Assembly (NCBI GenBank): GCA_021108325.1
Contig: JAIORB010000150.1
Coordinates: 1-40,014, forward strand
Direction of reading: 5' to 3'
Length of the DNA: 40,014 bases
Origin: Bacteroidales bacterium
GTDB lineage: Bacteria > Bacteroidota > Bacteroidia > Bacteroidales > UBA12077
Of this stretch, positions 30,515 through 38,978 are shown in pieces (positions within the stretch are counted from its first letter, which is position 1; each line of letters begins with the position of its first letter). The notes under the pieces are model-generated. The model was not told the DNA's origin and searched no databases. It saw nothing but the letters and a program-made list of their open reading frames with translations. The translations under genes were made by a program, and so were the position numbers.

Positions 30515-31351
30515 TTAAATAAGTTCTTTTAATTTATACGCGAAATTTTTAGAAACAGGTATAGAAAAATCCAGGTTTTCAAAAAACAACTTATATCCTT
30601 GAATATTTCCTTCAATTTTATCAATAAAATTGATATTAACCATGTATGAACGATGGCATTTAAAAATAAATTTATGCTCTTTTAATAACTCCTCAACTTT
30701 AAGCAAACTGGTTCGAATCATCTGACTCTTAGGCTTATCACCTTCTTTCCAGAATACTTCAATATAATTATTGGCTGCACGAATAAACAATAGTAAGCTT
30801 ACTTTTATTGAAAGGTTGTCTTTTACATAATCTGATTTGAAATGCACTAGTTTTTCTTCGATTGACTTATTTTCTTCAAGTTTCTTATTAATTCCTTCGG
30901 CAAGTTCAAGATAAGAACGCAACTTCCTGTGTTGATTAACAATTATAAGCCCGGTAATGGGTATAATAGCAATTAATATTAAACCAATAATCATATTAAA
31001 ATCAACATCAAATATGCCTAAAACTTTATAATACAAGGAATAACCAACAGAGATAGTAGATAAAATCCAAATATTCCAAAGAATCTCTTTTTTGATATTC
31101 CAAATACGCTTTAAAAACATTTTTGGAAACAAACTGGGAAGAATTAACAAATTTAAACTTAATGAAAGAAATGTTATGACTCCTAAACCAATAACCACAT
31201 AAATCATTTGTTTATTAGCCAAGGAACTTACATCGAGTGGTTGAAAAAGATATAAAAAGGCCAAAACCCCTATACTTAAAAAAAATATAAGTTTACTATT
31301 ATATTTCAGATCATCATTAAAAGGAAAAGGCTTATTTAAAAATTTGAACAT
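30515..31351 (-). CDS. Membrane-bound LytTR-family transcription regulator
   Basis: 278 residues from ATG 31349-31351. Four transmembrane helices (about 22-40, 48-72, 90-110, 118-140) replace the usual receiver domain, followed by a short coiled coil (about 145-170) and a LytTR DNA-binding domain (about 172-278). The last shows LFIRAANNYIEVFWKEGDK, MIRTSLLKVEELLKEHKFIFKCHRSYMVNINFIDKIEG and FSIPVSKNFAYKLKELI. CHRSYMVN is the family's RSYLVN-type motif. Membrane LytTR proteins without a receiver are common in Bacteroidota and presumably sense a membrane signal directly. It probably regulates the adjacent flavoprotein gene through the direct repeats at 30461-30493 (inference). Confidence 0.88.
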   Translation of the reverse strand: MFKFLNKPFPFNDDLKYNSKLIFFLSIGVLAFLYLFQPLDVSSLANKQMIYVVIGLGVITFLSLSLNLLILPSLFPKMFLKRIWNIKKEILWNIWILSTISVGYSLYYKVLGIFDVDFNMIIGLILIAIIPITGLIIVNQHRKLRSYLELAEGINKKLEENKSIEEKLVHFKSDYVKDNLSIKVSLLLFIRAANNYIEVFWKEGDKPKSQMIRTSLLKVEELLKEHKFIFKCHRSYMVNINFIDKIEGNIQGYKLFFENLDFSIPVSKNFAYKLKELI

Positions 31352-31418
31352 ACTCGTAAAATATAATTTATGACAGGACTAAATTAGCCTATTTTTATTT
31401 CATCACCTAAAAATAATT

Positions 31419-32096
31419 TTAAGAAACAATCGGAATAAAATAATCCCATAAAGAATCCTTTGGTGGATTTGCAATTATTGAAACTTGCTCTTTTTGAACC
31501 GGATGAATAAACTCAATCTTTCTTGAATGCAAACTTATTCCTCCATCGGGGTTTGATCGCGGGAATCCATATTTTAAATCACCTTTAATCGGGCAACCAA
31601 TCTTTGCCAATTGACAACGAATCTGGTGATGTCGTCCTGTATGTAAATCAACTTCCAATAAATAATAATTATCTGCCGAAGCAATTAGCTTATATGACAA
31701 GCTTGCCAACTTTGAATTATTAGTTTCTTTATCGTACGCAAACGATTTATTCTTTTTCTGATTCCTTACAATATAATGGTTTAAAGTATCCGTTTCTTTT
31801 ATTGGTTTCTCTTTCACAATTGCCCAATAAGTTTTCTTAACTTCTTTTTCAAGAAACATCTTATTTAATCTTGTAAGAGCTTTACTGGTTCGTGCAAAAA
31901 TCAACACACCACTAACCGGACGATCTAATCTGTGAGTCACTCCAATAAATACCGCCCCGGGTTTTTCATACTTTTTTTTGATATATGCTTTTACCTTCTC
32001 CGATAAAGGTTCATCGCCGGTTTTATCACCTTGAACTATATCAGAACTTTTTTTATTTACAGCTATTATGTGATTATCTTCGTAAAGAATTTCCAT
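31419..32096 (-). CDS. RluA-family pseudouridine synthase
   Basis: 225 residues from ATG 32094-32096. It isomerises uridine to pseudouridine in rRNA or tRNA. Motif I is EILYEDNHIIAVNKKSSDIVQG; motif II, VTHRLDRPVSGVLIFARTSKA, carries the catalytic Asp in HRLDRPVSG; motif III includes YLLEVDLHTGRHHQIRCQLAKIGCPIKGDLKYG; the C-terminus ends SLHSRKIEFIHP. There is no N-terminal S4 domain, so it is the short RluA/TruC-like class; the exact target base cannot be told from the sequence. It is 67 bp downstream of nothing co-directional except panB, from which it is separated by 113 bp and an inverted repeat. Confidence 0.92.
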   Translation of the reverse strand: MEILYEDNHIIAVNKKSSDIVQGDKTGDEPLSEKVKAYIKKKYEKPGAVFIGVTHRLDRPVSGVLIFARTSKALTRLNKMFLEKEVKKTYWAIVKEKPIKETDTLNHYIVRNQKKNKSFAYDKETNNSKLASLSYKLIASADNYYLLEVDLHTGRHHQIRCQLAKIGCPIKGDLKYGFPRSNPDGGISLHSRKIEFIHPVQKEQVSIIANPPKDSLWDYFIPIVS

Positions 32097-32152
32097 TTAT
32101 TATGGTATTGCTTCGTAAAAATTTTAGATGATTGTATTTCTCCTTGATCATC

Positions 32153-32209
32153 AAATTACAAATACCTAAAAAAAGATTATAAATAATAAATTTTAGGCAT
32201 TTATAATTT
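32153..32209. repeat. Inverted pair of the TTTTAGGCATTTATAA repeat after panB
   Basis: AAATTACAAATACCTAAAA (32153-32171) and ATTTTAGGCATTTATAATTT (32190-32209) form an imperfect inverted repeat with an 18-nt centre. The right arm is the same motif as the tandem repeat at 13751-13788. It ends exactly at the panB stop and could form a hairpin at the 3' end of the panB transcript; it is not a classical GC-rich terminator. Confidence 0.6.
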
Positions 32210-33025
32210 TTAGTATTGTTCTTTCTCGTTTGGGAAATTCAAGCTTTTAACATCAGAAATATAAGACTTTACAGCTCCTTTTATTTCTTCAAATAAATTA
32301 TGGTATCTACGTAAGAATCGAGGAGAAAATTCCTGTGTTATACCAAGTATATCATGCAATACTAAAACTTGTCCATCTACTCCACTACCGGCACCAATAC
32401 CTATAATCGGAATAGTTAATTCTTTTGCAACCTTTTCAGCCAGTTTAGCAGGGATTTTTTCAAGAACAATTGCGAAGCAACCTGCATCTTGTAAAATATG
32501 AGCATCTTTTATTAACTTATTTGCTTCTTCTTCTTCTCTTGCCCTAACTACATAAGTACCAAATTTATGGATCGACTGAGGTGTTAAACCCAAATGTCCC
32601 ATAACAGGAATTCCCGCAGATAAAATTCTTTCCACAGATTCAATAATTTCCTGTCCTCCTTCAATCTTAACAGCCTGACTACCTGTTTCCTTCATTATAC
32701 GAATAGCACTTGTCAATGCTTCTTTTGAATTTCCCTGGTATGATCCAAAAGGTAAATCAACAACAACTAATGCTCTGCTCACTCCTCGAACAACAGATTT
32801 AGCATGATAGATCATTTCATCCATTGTAATAGGCAAAGTTGTTTCATTACCTGCCATAACATTCGAAGCCGAATCCCCAACTAAAATTACATCTATTTCA
32901 GCATGATCAAGAATTCTAGCCATTGAATAATCATAAGCGGTAAGCATGGCTATTTTTATGCCCCTAAGTTTCATTTCATGCAAAACATGAGTTGTAACCC
33001 GTTTAACTTTTTGATGTACTGACAT
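32210..33025 (-). CDS. panB: 3-methyl-2-oxobutanoate hydroxymethyltransferase
   Basis: 271 residues from ATG 33023-33025. First step of pantothenate (coenzyme A) synthesis: transfer of a hydroxymethyl group from methylene-tetrahydrofolate to 2-oxoisovalerate, in the cytoplasm. A single TIM barrel with [46 protein letters not shown] (Mg-binding Asp), [44 protein letters not shown] (the conserved Glu) and [21 protein letters not shown]. Length is standard. The substrate is the keto acid of valine, which the IlvE encoded nearby interconverts, though the two genes are not in one operon. It has its own -7 box. Confidence 0.96.
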   Translation of the reverse strand: MSVHQKVKRVTTHVLHEMKLRGIKIAMLTAYDYSMARILDHAEIDVILVGDSASNVMAGNETTLPITMDEMIYHAKSVVRGVSRALVVVDLPFGSYQGNSKEALTSAIRIMKETGSQAVKIEGGQEIIESVERILSAGIPVMGHLGLTPQSIHKFGTYVVRAREEEEANKLIKDAHILQDAGCFAIVLEKIPAKLAEKVAKELTIPIIGIGAGSGVDGQVLVLHDILGITQEFSPRFLRRYHNLFEEIKGAVKSYISDVKSLNFPNEKEQY

Positions 33026-33050
33026 AACTATTATAATTTATTTCAGAAGA

Positions 33051-33058
33051 CAAAGCTA
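33051..33058 (-). promoter_or_regulatory. -7 box of panB
   Basis: TAGCTTTG on the minus strand fits TAnnTTTG, 25 bp before the ATG. Confidence 0.6.
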
Positions 33059-33064
33059 CAAATA

Positions 33065-33120
33065 AAATGACTAAAATGACTAAAATGACTAAAATCCTAA
33101 TAATTAGTTTTGTCATTTTT
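33065..33120. repeat. Triple AAAATGACT tandem repeat with an inverted copy
   Basis: AAAATGACT is present three times in a row (33065-33091), and GTCATTTT at 33113-33120 gives an inverted partner, so a hairpin is possible. A single copy overlaps the end of the GT4 gene (13498-13506). Confidence 0.6.
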
Positions 33121-33123
33121 AAC

Positions 33124-33188
33124 TTTATGCATTCATAAGTATTCTTGTCTGCCGTCAGGCAGGTTAAATTTTAAGCATTTTTAATAAC
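33124..33188. repeat. Degraded TTTTAGGCATTTATAA tandem split by a CTGCCGTCAGGCAGG palindrome
   Basis: The stretch reads TTTATGCATTCATAAGTATT, then a palindromic unit containing CTGCCGTCAGGCAGG (33149-33163), then ATTTTAAGCATTTTTAATA. The two flanks align with the two tandem units at 13751-13788. The palindrome therefore looks like an insertion into an older repeat. Confidence 0.55.
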
Positions 33189-33201
33189 ATTATGTCTTTT
33201 T

Positions 33202-33320
33202 GTCATAAAACATGACGGATAATTCATGATAACACATTTAATAAATGTCAGATTTACATTAAAGTTGGTATATTTTTCAATGGCATAATGATTGATAAAA
33301 TGATTATCGAAAATCATTAT
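33202..33320 (+). promoter_or_regulatory. dnaK upstream region with three inverted repeats
   Basis: Three dyads lie in the 337-bp gap before dnaK. They are GTCAT/ATGAC (33202-33216), the perfect ACATTTA/TAAATGT with a 1-bp centre (33234-33248), and a nested structure at 33285-33320. In the last, ATAATGATT pairs with AATCATTAT and, inside it, GATAA pairs with TTATC around AATGA, leaving a 3-nt bulge (GAA). The last dyad is 42 bp before the ATG and probably lies in the leader RNA or over the promoter. None matches CIRCE. TATTTTTC at 33271-33278 is one base off the -7 consensus. Confidence 0.5.
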
Positions 33321-33362
33321 AAAAAATATATTAAACATACATAACATTAAACAAATAACGAA

Positions 33363-35276
33363 ATGAGTAAAATAATTGGTATAGACTTAGGAACGACAAA
33401 CTCATGTGTTTCAGTAATGGAGGGAAACGAGCCGGTTGTTATTCCAAACAGTGAAGGTAAAAGAACAACTCCTTCAATTGTTGCTTTTATAGAAAATGGT
33501 GAACGTAAAGTTGGTGATCCGGCAAAACGACAGGCCATAACAAACTCAACAAAAACAATTTCTTCTATCAAGAGATTTATGGGAGAAACATACGATAAAA
33601 TGTCAAAAGAAATTAATCGTGTTTCTTATAAAGTTGTTAAAGGAGATAACAACACTCCTCGAGTTAAAATAGATGACAGACAATATTCTCCTCAAGAAAT
33701 TTCAGCAATGGTTCTTCAAAAAATGAAGAAAACTGCGGAAGATTATCTTGGACAAGAAGTAACAGAAGCTGTTATCACAGTTCCTGCATATTTTAGCGAT
33801 TCGCAACGACAGGCTACTAAAGAAGCCGGTGAAATTGCAGGTTTAACTGTAAAACGTATTATTAACGAACCAACTGCAGCTTCTTTAGCTTACGGTTTAG
33901 ATAAAAAAGACAAAGAAATTACTATTGCTGTATTTGACCTGGGAGGAGGTACTTTCGATATTTCTGTTCTTGAATTAGGTGACGGAGTATTTGAAGTAAA
34001 ATCAACTAATGGTAATACACATTTAGGTGGTGACGACTTCGATGAAGTAATTATGAATTGGTTAGCTGAAGATTTTTTGAAAAATGAAGGAATTGATTTA
34101 AGAAAAGATCCTATGGCACTTCAAAGATTAAAAGAAGCTGCTGAAAAAGCCAAGATTGAATTATCAAGCTCAACAAGCACTGAAATTAATCTTCCTTATA
34201 TTATGCCTGTAGATGGTGTTCCAAAACACCTGGTTAAATCTTTATCAAGATCAAAATTTGAGCAATTAACCGATAAATTAATACAAGCAACTTTAGCTCC
34301 TTGTAAAAAAGCATTAAGTGATGCAAGCATGAAACCTTCTGATATTGATGAAATAATTTTAGTTGGTGGTTCAACTCGTATTCCTGCAATACAGGAAATT
34401 GTAGAAAAATTCTTTGGGAAAAAACCTTCAAAAGGTGTAAATCCTGACGAAGTTGTAGCTGTAGGTGCTGCTATACAAGCTGGTGTTTTATCAGGTGATG
34501 TTAAAGATGTATTATTACTTGATGTTACGCCTCTATCTTTAGGTATTGAAACTATGGGTAGTGTATTTACAAGATTAATCGAAGCTAATACAACAATACC
34601 AACTAAAAAATCAGAAACTTTCACTACTGCTGCTGATAATCAGCCTTCTGTTGAGATTCATGTATTGCAAGGTGAAAGACCAATGGCAAAAGACAACAAA
34701 TCTATTGGTCGTTTCCATTTAGATGGACTTCCACCAGCACCTCGGGGTGTACCACAAGTTGAAGTTACTTTTGATATTGATGCTAATGGTATTATTCATG
34801 TTACTGCCAAAGATAAAGCTACAAATAAAGAACAAAGTATACGTATTGAGTCTTCATCAGGATTAACCGATGAAGAAATTAAAAAAATGCGTGATGAAGC
34901 TAAAGCAAACGAAGAAGCTGACAAACAAGTTCGCGAAAAAGTTGACAAATTAAATACTGCTGATAGCTTAATTTTCTCAACAGAGAAGCAACTTAAAGAG
35001 TTTGGAGACAAATTGTCTGCTGATAAAAAAGCAAACATTGAGAAAGCTTTAGAAGAACTAAAAGAGGTTCATAAAAAAGAAGATTTAGATAATATTGATG
35101 CTAAAACCGAAGCATTGAACAATGCATGGAAAGAAGCTTCAGAAGAAATGTATAAAGCTAGTCAGGAAGCAGGTGCTCAACCAGGACCTGAAGGACCCCA
35201 GGATGCAGGACAAGAAGCTTCTGCCGGAAAAGATGATGGAGAAGTAACTGATGTAGACTTCGAAGAAGTAAAATAA
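33363..35276 (+). CDS. dnaK: Molecular chaperone DnaK (Hsp70)
   Basis: 637 residues from ATG 33363. ATP-driven cytoplasmic chaperone working with DnaJ and GrpE, neither of which is in the window. The nucleotide-binding domain (about 1-380) has [71 protein letters not shown] and [17 protein letters not shown]. The linker [15 protein letters not shown] leads to the substrate domain, then the helical lid. A Gly/Pro/Gln-rich tail (about 600-625) ends DVDFEEVK, the usual acidic DnaK terminus. Length is standard. It is a single-gene unit with a terminator directly after it and an unusual dyad-rich upstream region. Confidence 0.98.
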   Translation: MSKIIGIDLGTTNSCVSVMEGNEPVVIPNSEGKRTTPSIVAFIENGERKVGDPAKRQAITNSTKTISSIKRFMGETYDKMSKEINRVSYKVVKGDNNTPRVKIDDRQYSPQEISAMVLQKMKKTAEDYLGQEVTEAVITVPAYFSDSQRQATKEAGEIAGLTVKRIINEPTAASLAYGLDKKDKEITIAVFDLGGGTFDISVLELGDGVFEVKSTNGNTHLGGDDFDEVIMNWLAEDFLKNEGIDLRKDPMALQRLKEAAEKAKIELSSSTSTEINLPYIMPVDGVPKHLVKSLSRSKFEQLTDKLIQATLAPCKKALSDASMKPSDIDEIILVGGSTRIPAIQEIVEKFFGKKPSKGVNPDEVVAVGAAIQAGVLSGDVKDVLLLDVTPLSLGIETMGSVFTRLIEANTTIPTKKSETFTTAADNQPSVEIHVLQGERPMAKDNKSIGRFHLDGLPPAPRGVPQVEVTFDIDANGIIHVTAKDKATNKEQSIRIESSSGLTDEEIKKMRDEAKANEEADKQVREKVDKLNTADSLIFSTEKQLKEFGDKLSADKKANIEKALEELKEVHKKEDLDNIDAKTEALNNAWKEASEEMYKASQEAGAQPGPEGPQDAGQEASAGKDDGEVTDVDFEEVK

Positions 35277-35296
35277 CATAACTCTGATTCAAATTT

Positions 35297-35326
35297 AAAG
35301 GGCTCTCATCTGGGAGCTCTTTTTTT
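35297..35326 (+). terminator. Terminator after dnaK
   Basis: A 9-bp stem (AGGGCTCTC with GGGAGCTCT, two G-U pairs, 4-nt loop ATCT) followed by a run of T, 22 bp after the dnaK stop. Confidence 0.85.
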
Positions 35327-35364
35327 ATTATATAAAGCTTAAACTTAAAAGTTAATAATTCTTT

Positions 35365-35372
35365 TTACTTTT
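35365..35372 (+). promoter_or_regulatory. -7 box of the MORN-repeat gene
   Basis: TACTTTTG, a perfect TAnnTTTG, 17 bp before ATG 35390. Confidence 0.6.
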
Positions 35373-35389
35373 GTAAAAAACGATAAGTT

Positions 35390-36193
35390 ATGATACAAAG
35401 ATTTTTTTTCCTCATTCTATTATTTACTGCTGCTAGTGCATTTGTAATAGCTCAAAACAATGAATCAGTTAATAAAATAGATGATAAGGGTTATAAACAA
35501 GCTTACTGGGAAAAATATTATCAAAATGGAAATATCCAGTATTCAGGATATTTTAAAGATAATAAGCCAGTTGGTGAATTTAAGAGATATGATCAAAATG
35601 GTGTCCTTAAAGTTGAAATGTTTTATAAAGAAAATTCCGTTAAAATTTATTCTAAATTCTATTATCCCGGGAAAATCCTACAAGCTGAAGGTATATATGT
35701 AGGGAAATTAAAAGATAGTATTTGGAATTATTATTCTGTTGATGGCTTTAAAATCAATGAAGTATCATATCAAAATGATAAAAAACATGGTACGGAAAAT
35801 AAATTTTATCAGAATGGTAGCTTAACCGAGAAATCAGAATGGAAGAACGGGGTAAATGATGGATTAACAATAAGGTTTTACGAGTCAGGAAAAGTAATGA
35901 TGCGAATTTTTTATATGAACGGAATCTTAGATGGTGAATACAATGTTTATGGTTCTGATAAAAATATTTTAATACAAGGTCAGTACGAAAATAACAAGCG
36001 TGAAGGGAGATGGATTTATTATAAAGAAAATGGTCATATAAAAGATGAATTAAATTATATAAATGGGAAAGCAGAAAATCAGGAGGAACTTGAAAGATTA
36101 GAAAATGAACAAATAGAAATGCTTGAAAAAAATAAAGGTAAATTTCAGGATCCTAAGGAAAGTATGTACAATTCTATCCCACCGGGAAATTAA
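35390..36193 (+). CDS. Exported MORN-repeat protein (YwqK-type)
   Basis: 267 residues from ATG 35390. A signal peptide (MIQRFFFLILLFTAASAFVIAQ) precedes seven or so MORN-like repeats of about 23 residues (about 38-230). Examples are YYQNGNIQYSGYFKDNKPVG, YDQNGVLKVEMFYKENS, FYQNGSLTEKSEWKNGVNDG, FYESGKVMMRIFYMNGILDG and YYKENGHIKDELNYINGKAE. A Glu-rich helical tail ends the protein. Relatives are often labelled YwqK-family antitoxins, but there is no toxin gene adjacent and the protein is secreted, so that label should not be read as a function. Many Bacteroidota encode such proteins in the periplasm or on the surface. It precedes mnmA by 13 bp and is probably co-transcribed with it. Confidence 0.85.
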   Translation: MIQRFFFLILLFTAASAFVIAQNNESVNKIDDKGYKQAYWEKYYQNGNIQYSGYFKDNKPVGEFKRYDQNGVLKVEMFYKENSVKIYSKFYYPGKILQAEGIYVGKLKDSIWNYYSVDGFKINEVSYQNDKKHGTENKFYQNGSLTEKSEWKNGVNDGLTIRFYESGKVMMRIFYMNGILDGEYNVYGSDKNILIQGQYENNKREGRWIYYKENGHIKDELNYINGKAENQEELERLENEQIEMLEKNKGKFQDPKESMYNSIPPGN

Positions 36194-36206
36194 TTAGCTC
36201 TGTTAA

Positions 36207-37289
36207 ATGTCAAAGAAAAAAGTATTACTTGGTATGAGTGGGGGAATTGATAGTTCTCTTGCAGCAGTGCTTTTATTAGAACAAGGTTATAATGTAGTCG
36301 GGCTCACCATGCAAATGTGGGATAATCCTGAAGATGATCCCCGGAAAACAAATGATGGCTCACATGCTTCCGATTCAATTATGGAAGCAAAAATGATTGC
36401 AAGCCAACTTAATATACCTCACCATACCATTAATATTATAGAAAAATTTCAAAATACTGTAATTAGCAACTTTATCAGTGAATATCTTAATGGAAAGACT
36501 CCCAATCCTTGTGTATTATGTAACACAAAAATAAAGTGGGATGTTTTACTACAAAAAGCCAAAGAACTTAATTGTGATTATATTGCCACAGGACATTATG
36601 CTCAGGTAAAAAAAACAGAGTCAAATTATATTATTACCAGGGCAATGGATAAAAAAAAGGATCAAAGCTACTTTTTATGGGGATTGACACAGGAAATACT
36701 ATCAAAAACCATTCTACCTCTTGGAAAATACACTAAAGATCAGATAAGAGATTTAGCAGAAAAAAAAGGATTTACAAGACTTGTTCATAAAAAAGAAAGC
36801 CAGGAAATCTGTTTTATTCATGATAATGATTATCGTAGGTTTCTTAACGAGAAAGTAGAAAACCTCAACCAAAAAGTTGGTCCGGGAAACTTTATCTCAA
36901 CAAAAGAAGAAATTCTAGGACAACATAAAGGTTATCCTTTTTATACTATCGGTCAACGAAAAGGATTGCAAATTGCGCTTGGCGAACCAATGTATGTTGT
37001 TGAAATAAAAGCTGACTTAAATGAAATAGTGCTTGGGCAAAGAAAAGATCTTCATAAAAAAGTTATGTGGGTAAAAGGTTTTAATATAATTGATCATAAT
37101 AAAGTTCTTGAGAATACAGAGGTTTTTACTAAGGTTAGATATAAAAGTGAAGGGATTTTAAGTAGGATTAACTTATTCGAAGACAAAATTAAAGTCGAGT
37201 TTTATGAAGATGTTTTTGCAATTACACCTGGGCAATCTGCGGTATTCTACGAGAATGACGATGTAATCGGGGGTGGAATAATTATGTAA
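36207..37289 (+). CDS. mnmA: tRNA-specific 2-thiouridylase
   Basis: 360 residues from ATG 36207. It adds sulfur to U34 of tRNA-Lys, -Glu and -Gln in the cytoplasm. The PP-loop is GMSGGIDSSLAAVLLLEQGY (SGGIDSS instead of the more usual SGGVDSS). MQMWDN follows, then NPCVLCNTKIKWD with the catalytic Cys102 (Cys105 close by), DYIATGHYA, DQSYFLWGL and the second catalytic Cys202 in SQEICFIHDNDYR. The central and C-terminal barrel parts (GPGNFIS, GYPFYTIGQRKGLQIALG, VRYKSEG and AITPGQSAVFYENDDVIGGGII) are complete. Length matches the family. Confidence 0.96.
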   Translation: MSKKKVLLGMSGGIDSSLAAVLLLEQGYNVVGLTMQMWDNPEDDPRKTNDGSHASDSIMEAKMIASQLNIPHHTINIIEKFQNTVISNFISEYLNGKTPNPCVLCNTKIKWDVLLQKAKELNCDYIATGHYAQVKKTESNYIITRAMDKKKDQSYFLWGLTQEILSKTILPLGKYTKDQIRDLAEKKGFTRLVHKKESQEICFIHDNDYRRFLNEKVENLNQKVGPGNFISTKEEILGQHKGYPFYTIGQRKGLQIALGEPMYVVEIKADLNEIVLGQRKDLHKKVMWVKGFNIIDHNKVLENTEVFTKVRYKSEGILSRINLFEDKIKVEFYEDVFAITPGQSAVFYENDDVIGGGIIM

Positions 37290-37329
37290 AATAATGCAAC
37301 ATTTCAAATAGATATTTGTACATTACAAT

Positions 37330-38976
37330 ATGAAAAGGTTAAGTTTATTAATTTTAGTTTTACTGGCATTTTACACCTCTTTTGCTCAAGTTGGAGAAAA
37401 TAGCTATCGCCTGTTTTTAACAGATAAAAACTACAACCTCTATTCAGTTGACAAACCCGAAGAATTTCTTTCTCAAAAGGCCATAGATAGAAGAGTTAAA
37501 CAAAATATCGATATTCAAATTAATGATTTACCTGTCTCCAAAACTTATATTGACAGTCTCGAAAAACTCAGATTACACATTCTCAACAAATCTAAATGGT
37601 TAAATACTGTTGTTGTTTATACTACTGATCAGGAATTAATTGATACTATAACACATATTGGGTTTATAAAATCAAAACAAAAAACCGTGTCTAATCTTAA
37701 ACCATTTTTGAAAGAAAACTCTTTCGAAAAAAACAATTTGACAATTTTATCAGAAAAAAATGATCCTTTAGATTATGGTTATGCTACTACTCAAATTAGC
37801 ATGCTCAACGGTCATGTTTTGCATCAAAGTGGTTATAAGGGACAAGGTATTACTATTGCCGTGATTGATGCCGGTTTTTACAATGTCGATTTATTACCGG
37901 CATTTGATAGTATCCGGCTGAACAATCAGATTTTAGGAACAAAAGATTTTGTTGATGGTGACAGCTTGGTTTTTGATGCATCAAGCCATGGGATGAAAGT
38001 TTTATCTACTATGGGTGGAAATATCCCGGGCGAATTGATTGGAACTGCACCTCAAGCCAATTATTGGCTATTAAGAAGCGAAGAAACATCAACAGAATAT
38101 TCAGTTGAAGAGGATAATTGGGTAGCGGCTGCCGAATTCGCCGACAGTGTTGGTTCCGATATTATAACATCATCTTTAGGTTATACAGAATTTGACGATC
38201 CATCTCAAAATTACACTTATTCTGACATGGATGGAAATACAACATTTATTACAAAGGCTGCTGATATTGCAGCATCAAAAGGGATACTTGTATTAAATAG
38301 TGCCGGTAACCTGGCAGATGATCCATGGAAATACATATCTGCACCCGCAGATGGAGACAGTGTTTTAACGGTTGGAGCTGTTGATGCATATGCCACCTAT
38401 GTTTACTTTAGTGGATTAGGCCCAACATTCGATGGACGTATAAAACCTAATGTTGCTGCAATGGGTTACCAAACAGCTGTTCAGGGAACCGATGGTTTAA
38501 TAACTGTTGCAAACGGGACATCTTTCTCAACTCCTATTATGGCAGGAATGGCTGCATGTTTGTGGCAATTTTACCCGGATATGAATAACATGGAGATTAT
38601 TCAAAAAATTGAAGAAAGTGCTCACCAATATTCAAATCCAGACAATAAACTGGGATATGGAATTCCTGATTTTGGTAAAGCTGCAAACTTAACTAACACC
38701 AGTATTATTTCATTTGCAGAAAAGGTAATTGTTAAAGTTTACCCTAACCCATTCTCGAGTTATATTAGTATTGAATTGTTACAAAAAGCAAATGAAGTCG
38801 TTATTATTGAATTATTTAATATTGTTGGTAGAAAAATAATGTATGAACGAAAATCTTCGAACGGTTTTACTATTATAAATTTAAATAATTTAGAGAATTT
38901 ACCTTCTGGAATTTATTTGCTAAAAATAAAAATTGGCAATCAAATAATACAAAAAAGAATCAGCAAAATAGGATAG
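37330..38976 (+). CDS. Secreted subtilisin-like (S8) serine peptidase with T9SS sorting domain
   Basis: 548 residues from ATG 37330. A Sec signal peptide (MKRLSLLILVLLAFYTSFAQ) is followed by a propeptide-like region (about 21-155) and the subtilase domain (about 160-455). Asp180 is in IAVIDAGFYN, His220 in DASSHGMKV, the oxyanion Asn326 in LVLNSAGN and Ser398 in NGTSFSTPIMAG. The last 80 residues (VKVYPNPFSSYISIEL to GNQIIQKRISKIG) form a type A type IX secretion sorting domain, with the PNP start, LFNIVGR strand and YLLKI end. The enzyme is therefore expected to cross the outer membrane through the T9SS and be attached to the surface or released, for protein degradation. It lies 40 bp after mnmA and 2 bp before xseA. 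Confidence 0.94.
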   Translation: MKRLSLLILVLLAFYTSFAQVGENSYRLFLTDKNYNLYSVDKPEEFLSQKAIDRRVKQNIDIQINDLPVSKTYIDSLEKLRLHILNKSKWLNTVVVYTTDQELIDTITHIGFIKSKQKTVSNLKPFLKENSFEKNNLTILSEKNDPLDYGYATTQISMLNGHVLHQSGYKGQGITIAVIDAGFYNVDLLPAFDSIRLNNQILGTKDFVDGDSLVFDASSHGMKVLSTMGGNIPGELIGTAPQANYWLLRSEETSTEYSVEEDNWVAAAEFADSVGSDIITSSLGYTEFDDPSQNYTYSDMDGNTTFITKAADIAASKGILVLNSAGNLADDPWKYISAPADGDSVLTVGAVDAYATYVYFSGLGPTFDGRIKPNVAAMGYQTAVQGTDGLITVANGTSFSTPIMAGMAACLWQFYPDMNNMEIIQKIEESAHQYSNPDNKLGYGIPDFGKAANLTNTSIISFAEKVIVKVYPNPFSSYISIELLQKANEVVIIELFNIVGRKIMYERKSSNGFTIINLNNLENLPSGIYLLKIKIGNQIIQKRISKIG

Positions 38977-38978
38977 CA

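Noticed and set aside
33265..33278. dnaK promoter from TATTTTTC
   Set aside because: One mismatch at the strongly conserved final G and no convincing -33 element, so not listed as a promoter.
35390..36193. Antitoxin function for the MORN-repeat protein
   Set aside because: The YwqK family label is based on repeats; there is no toxin gene adjacent and the protein has a signal peptide.
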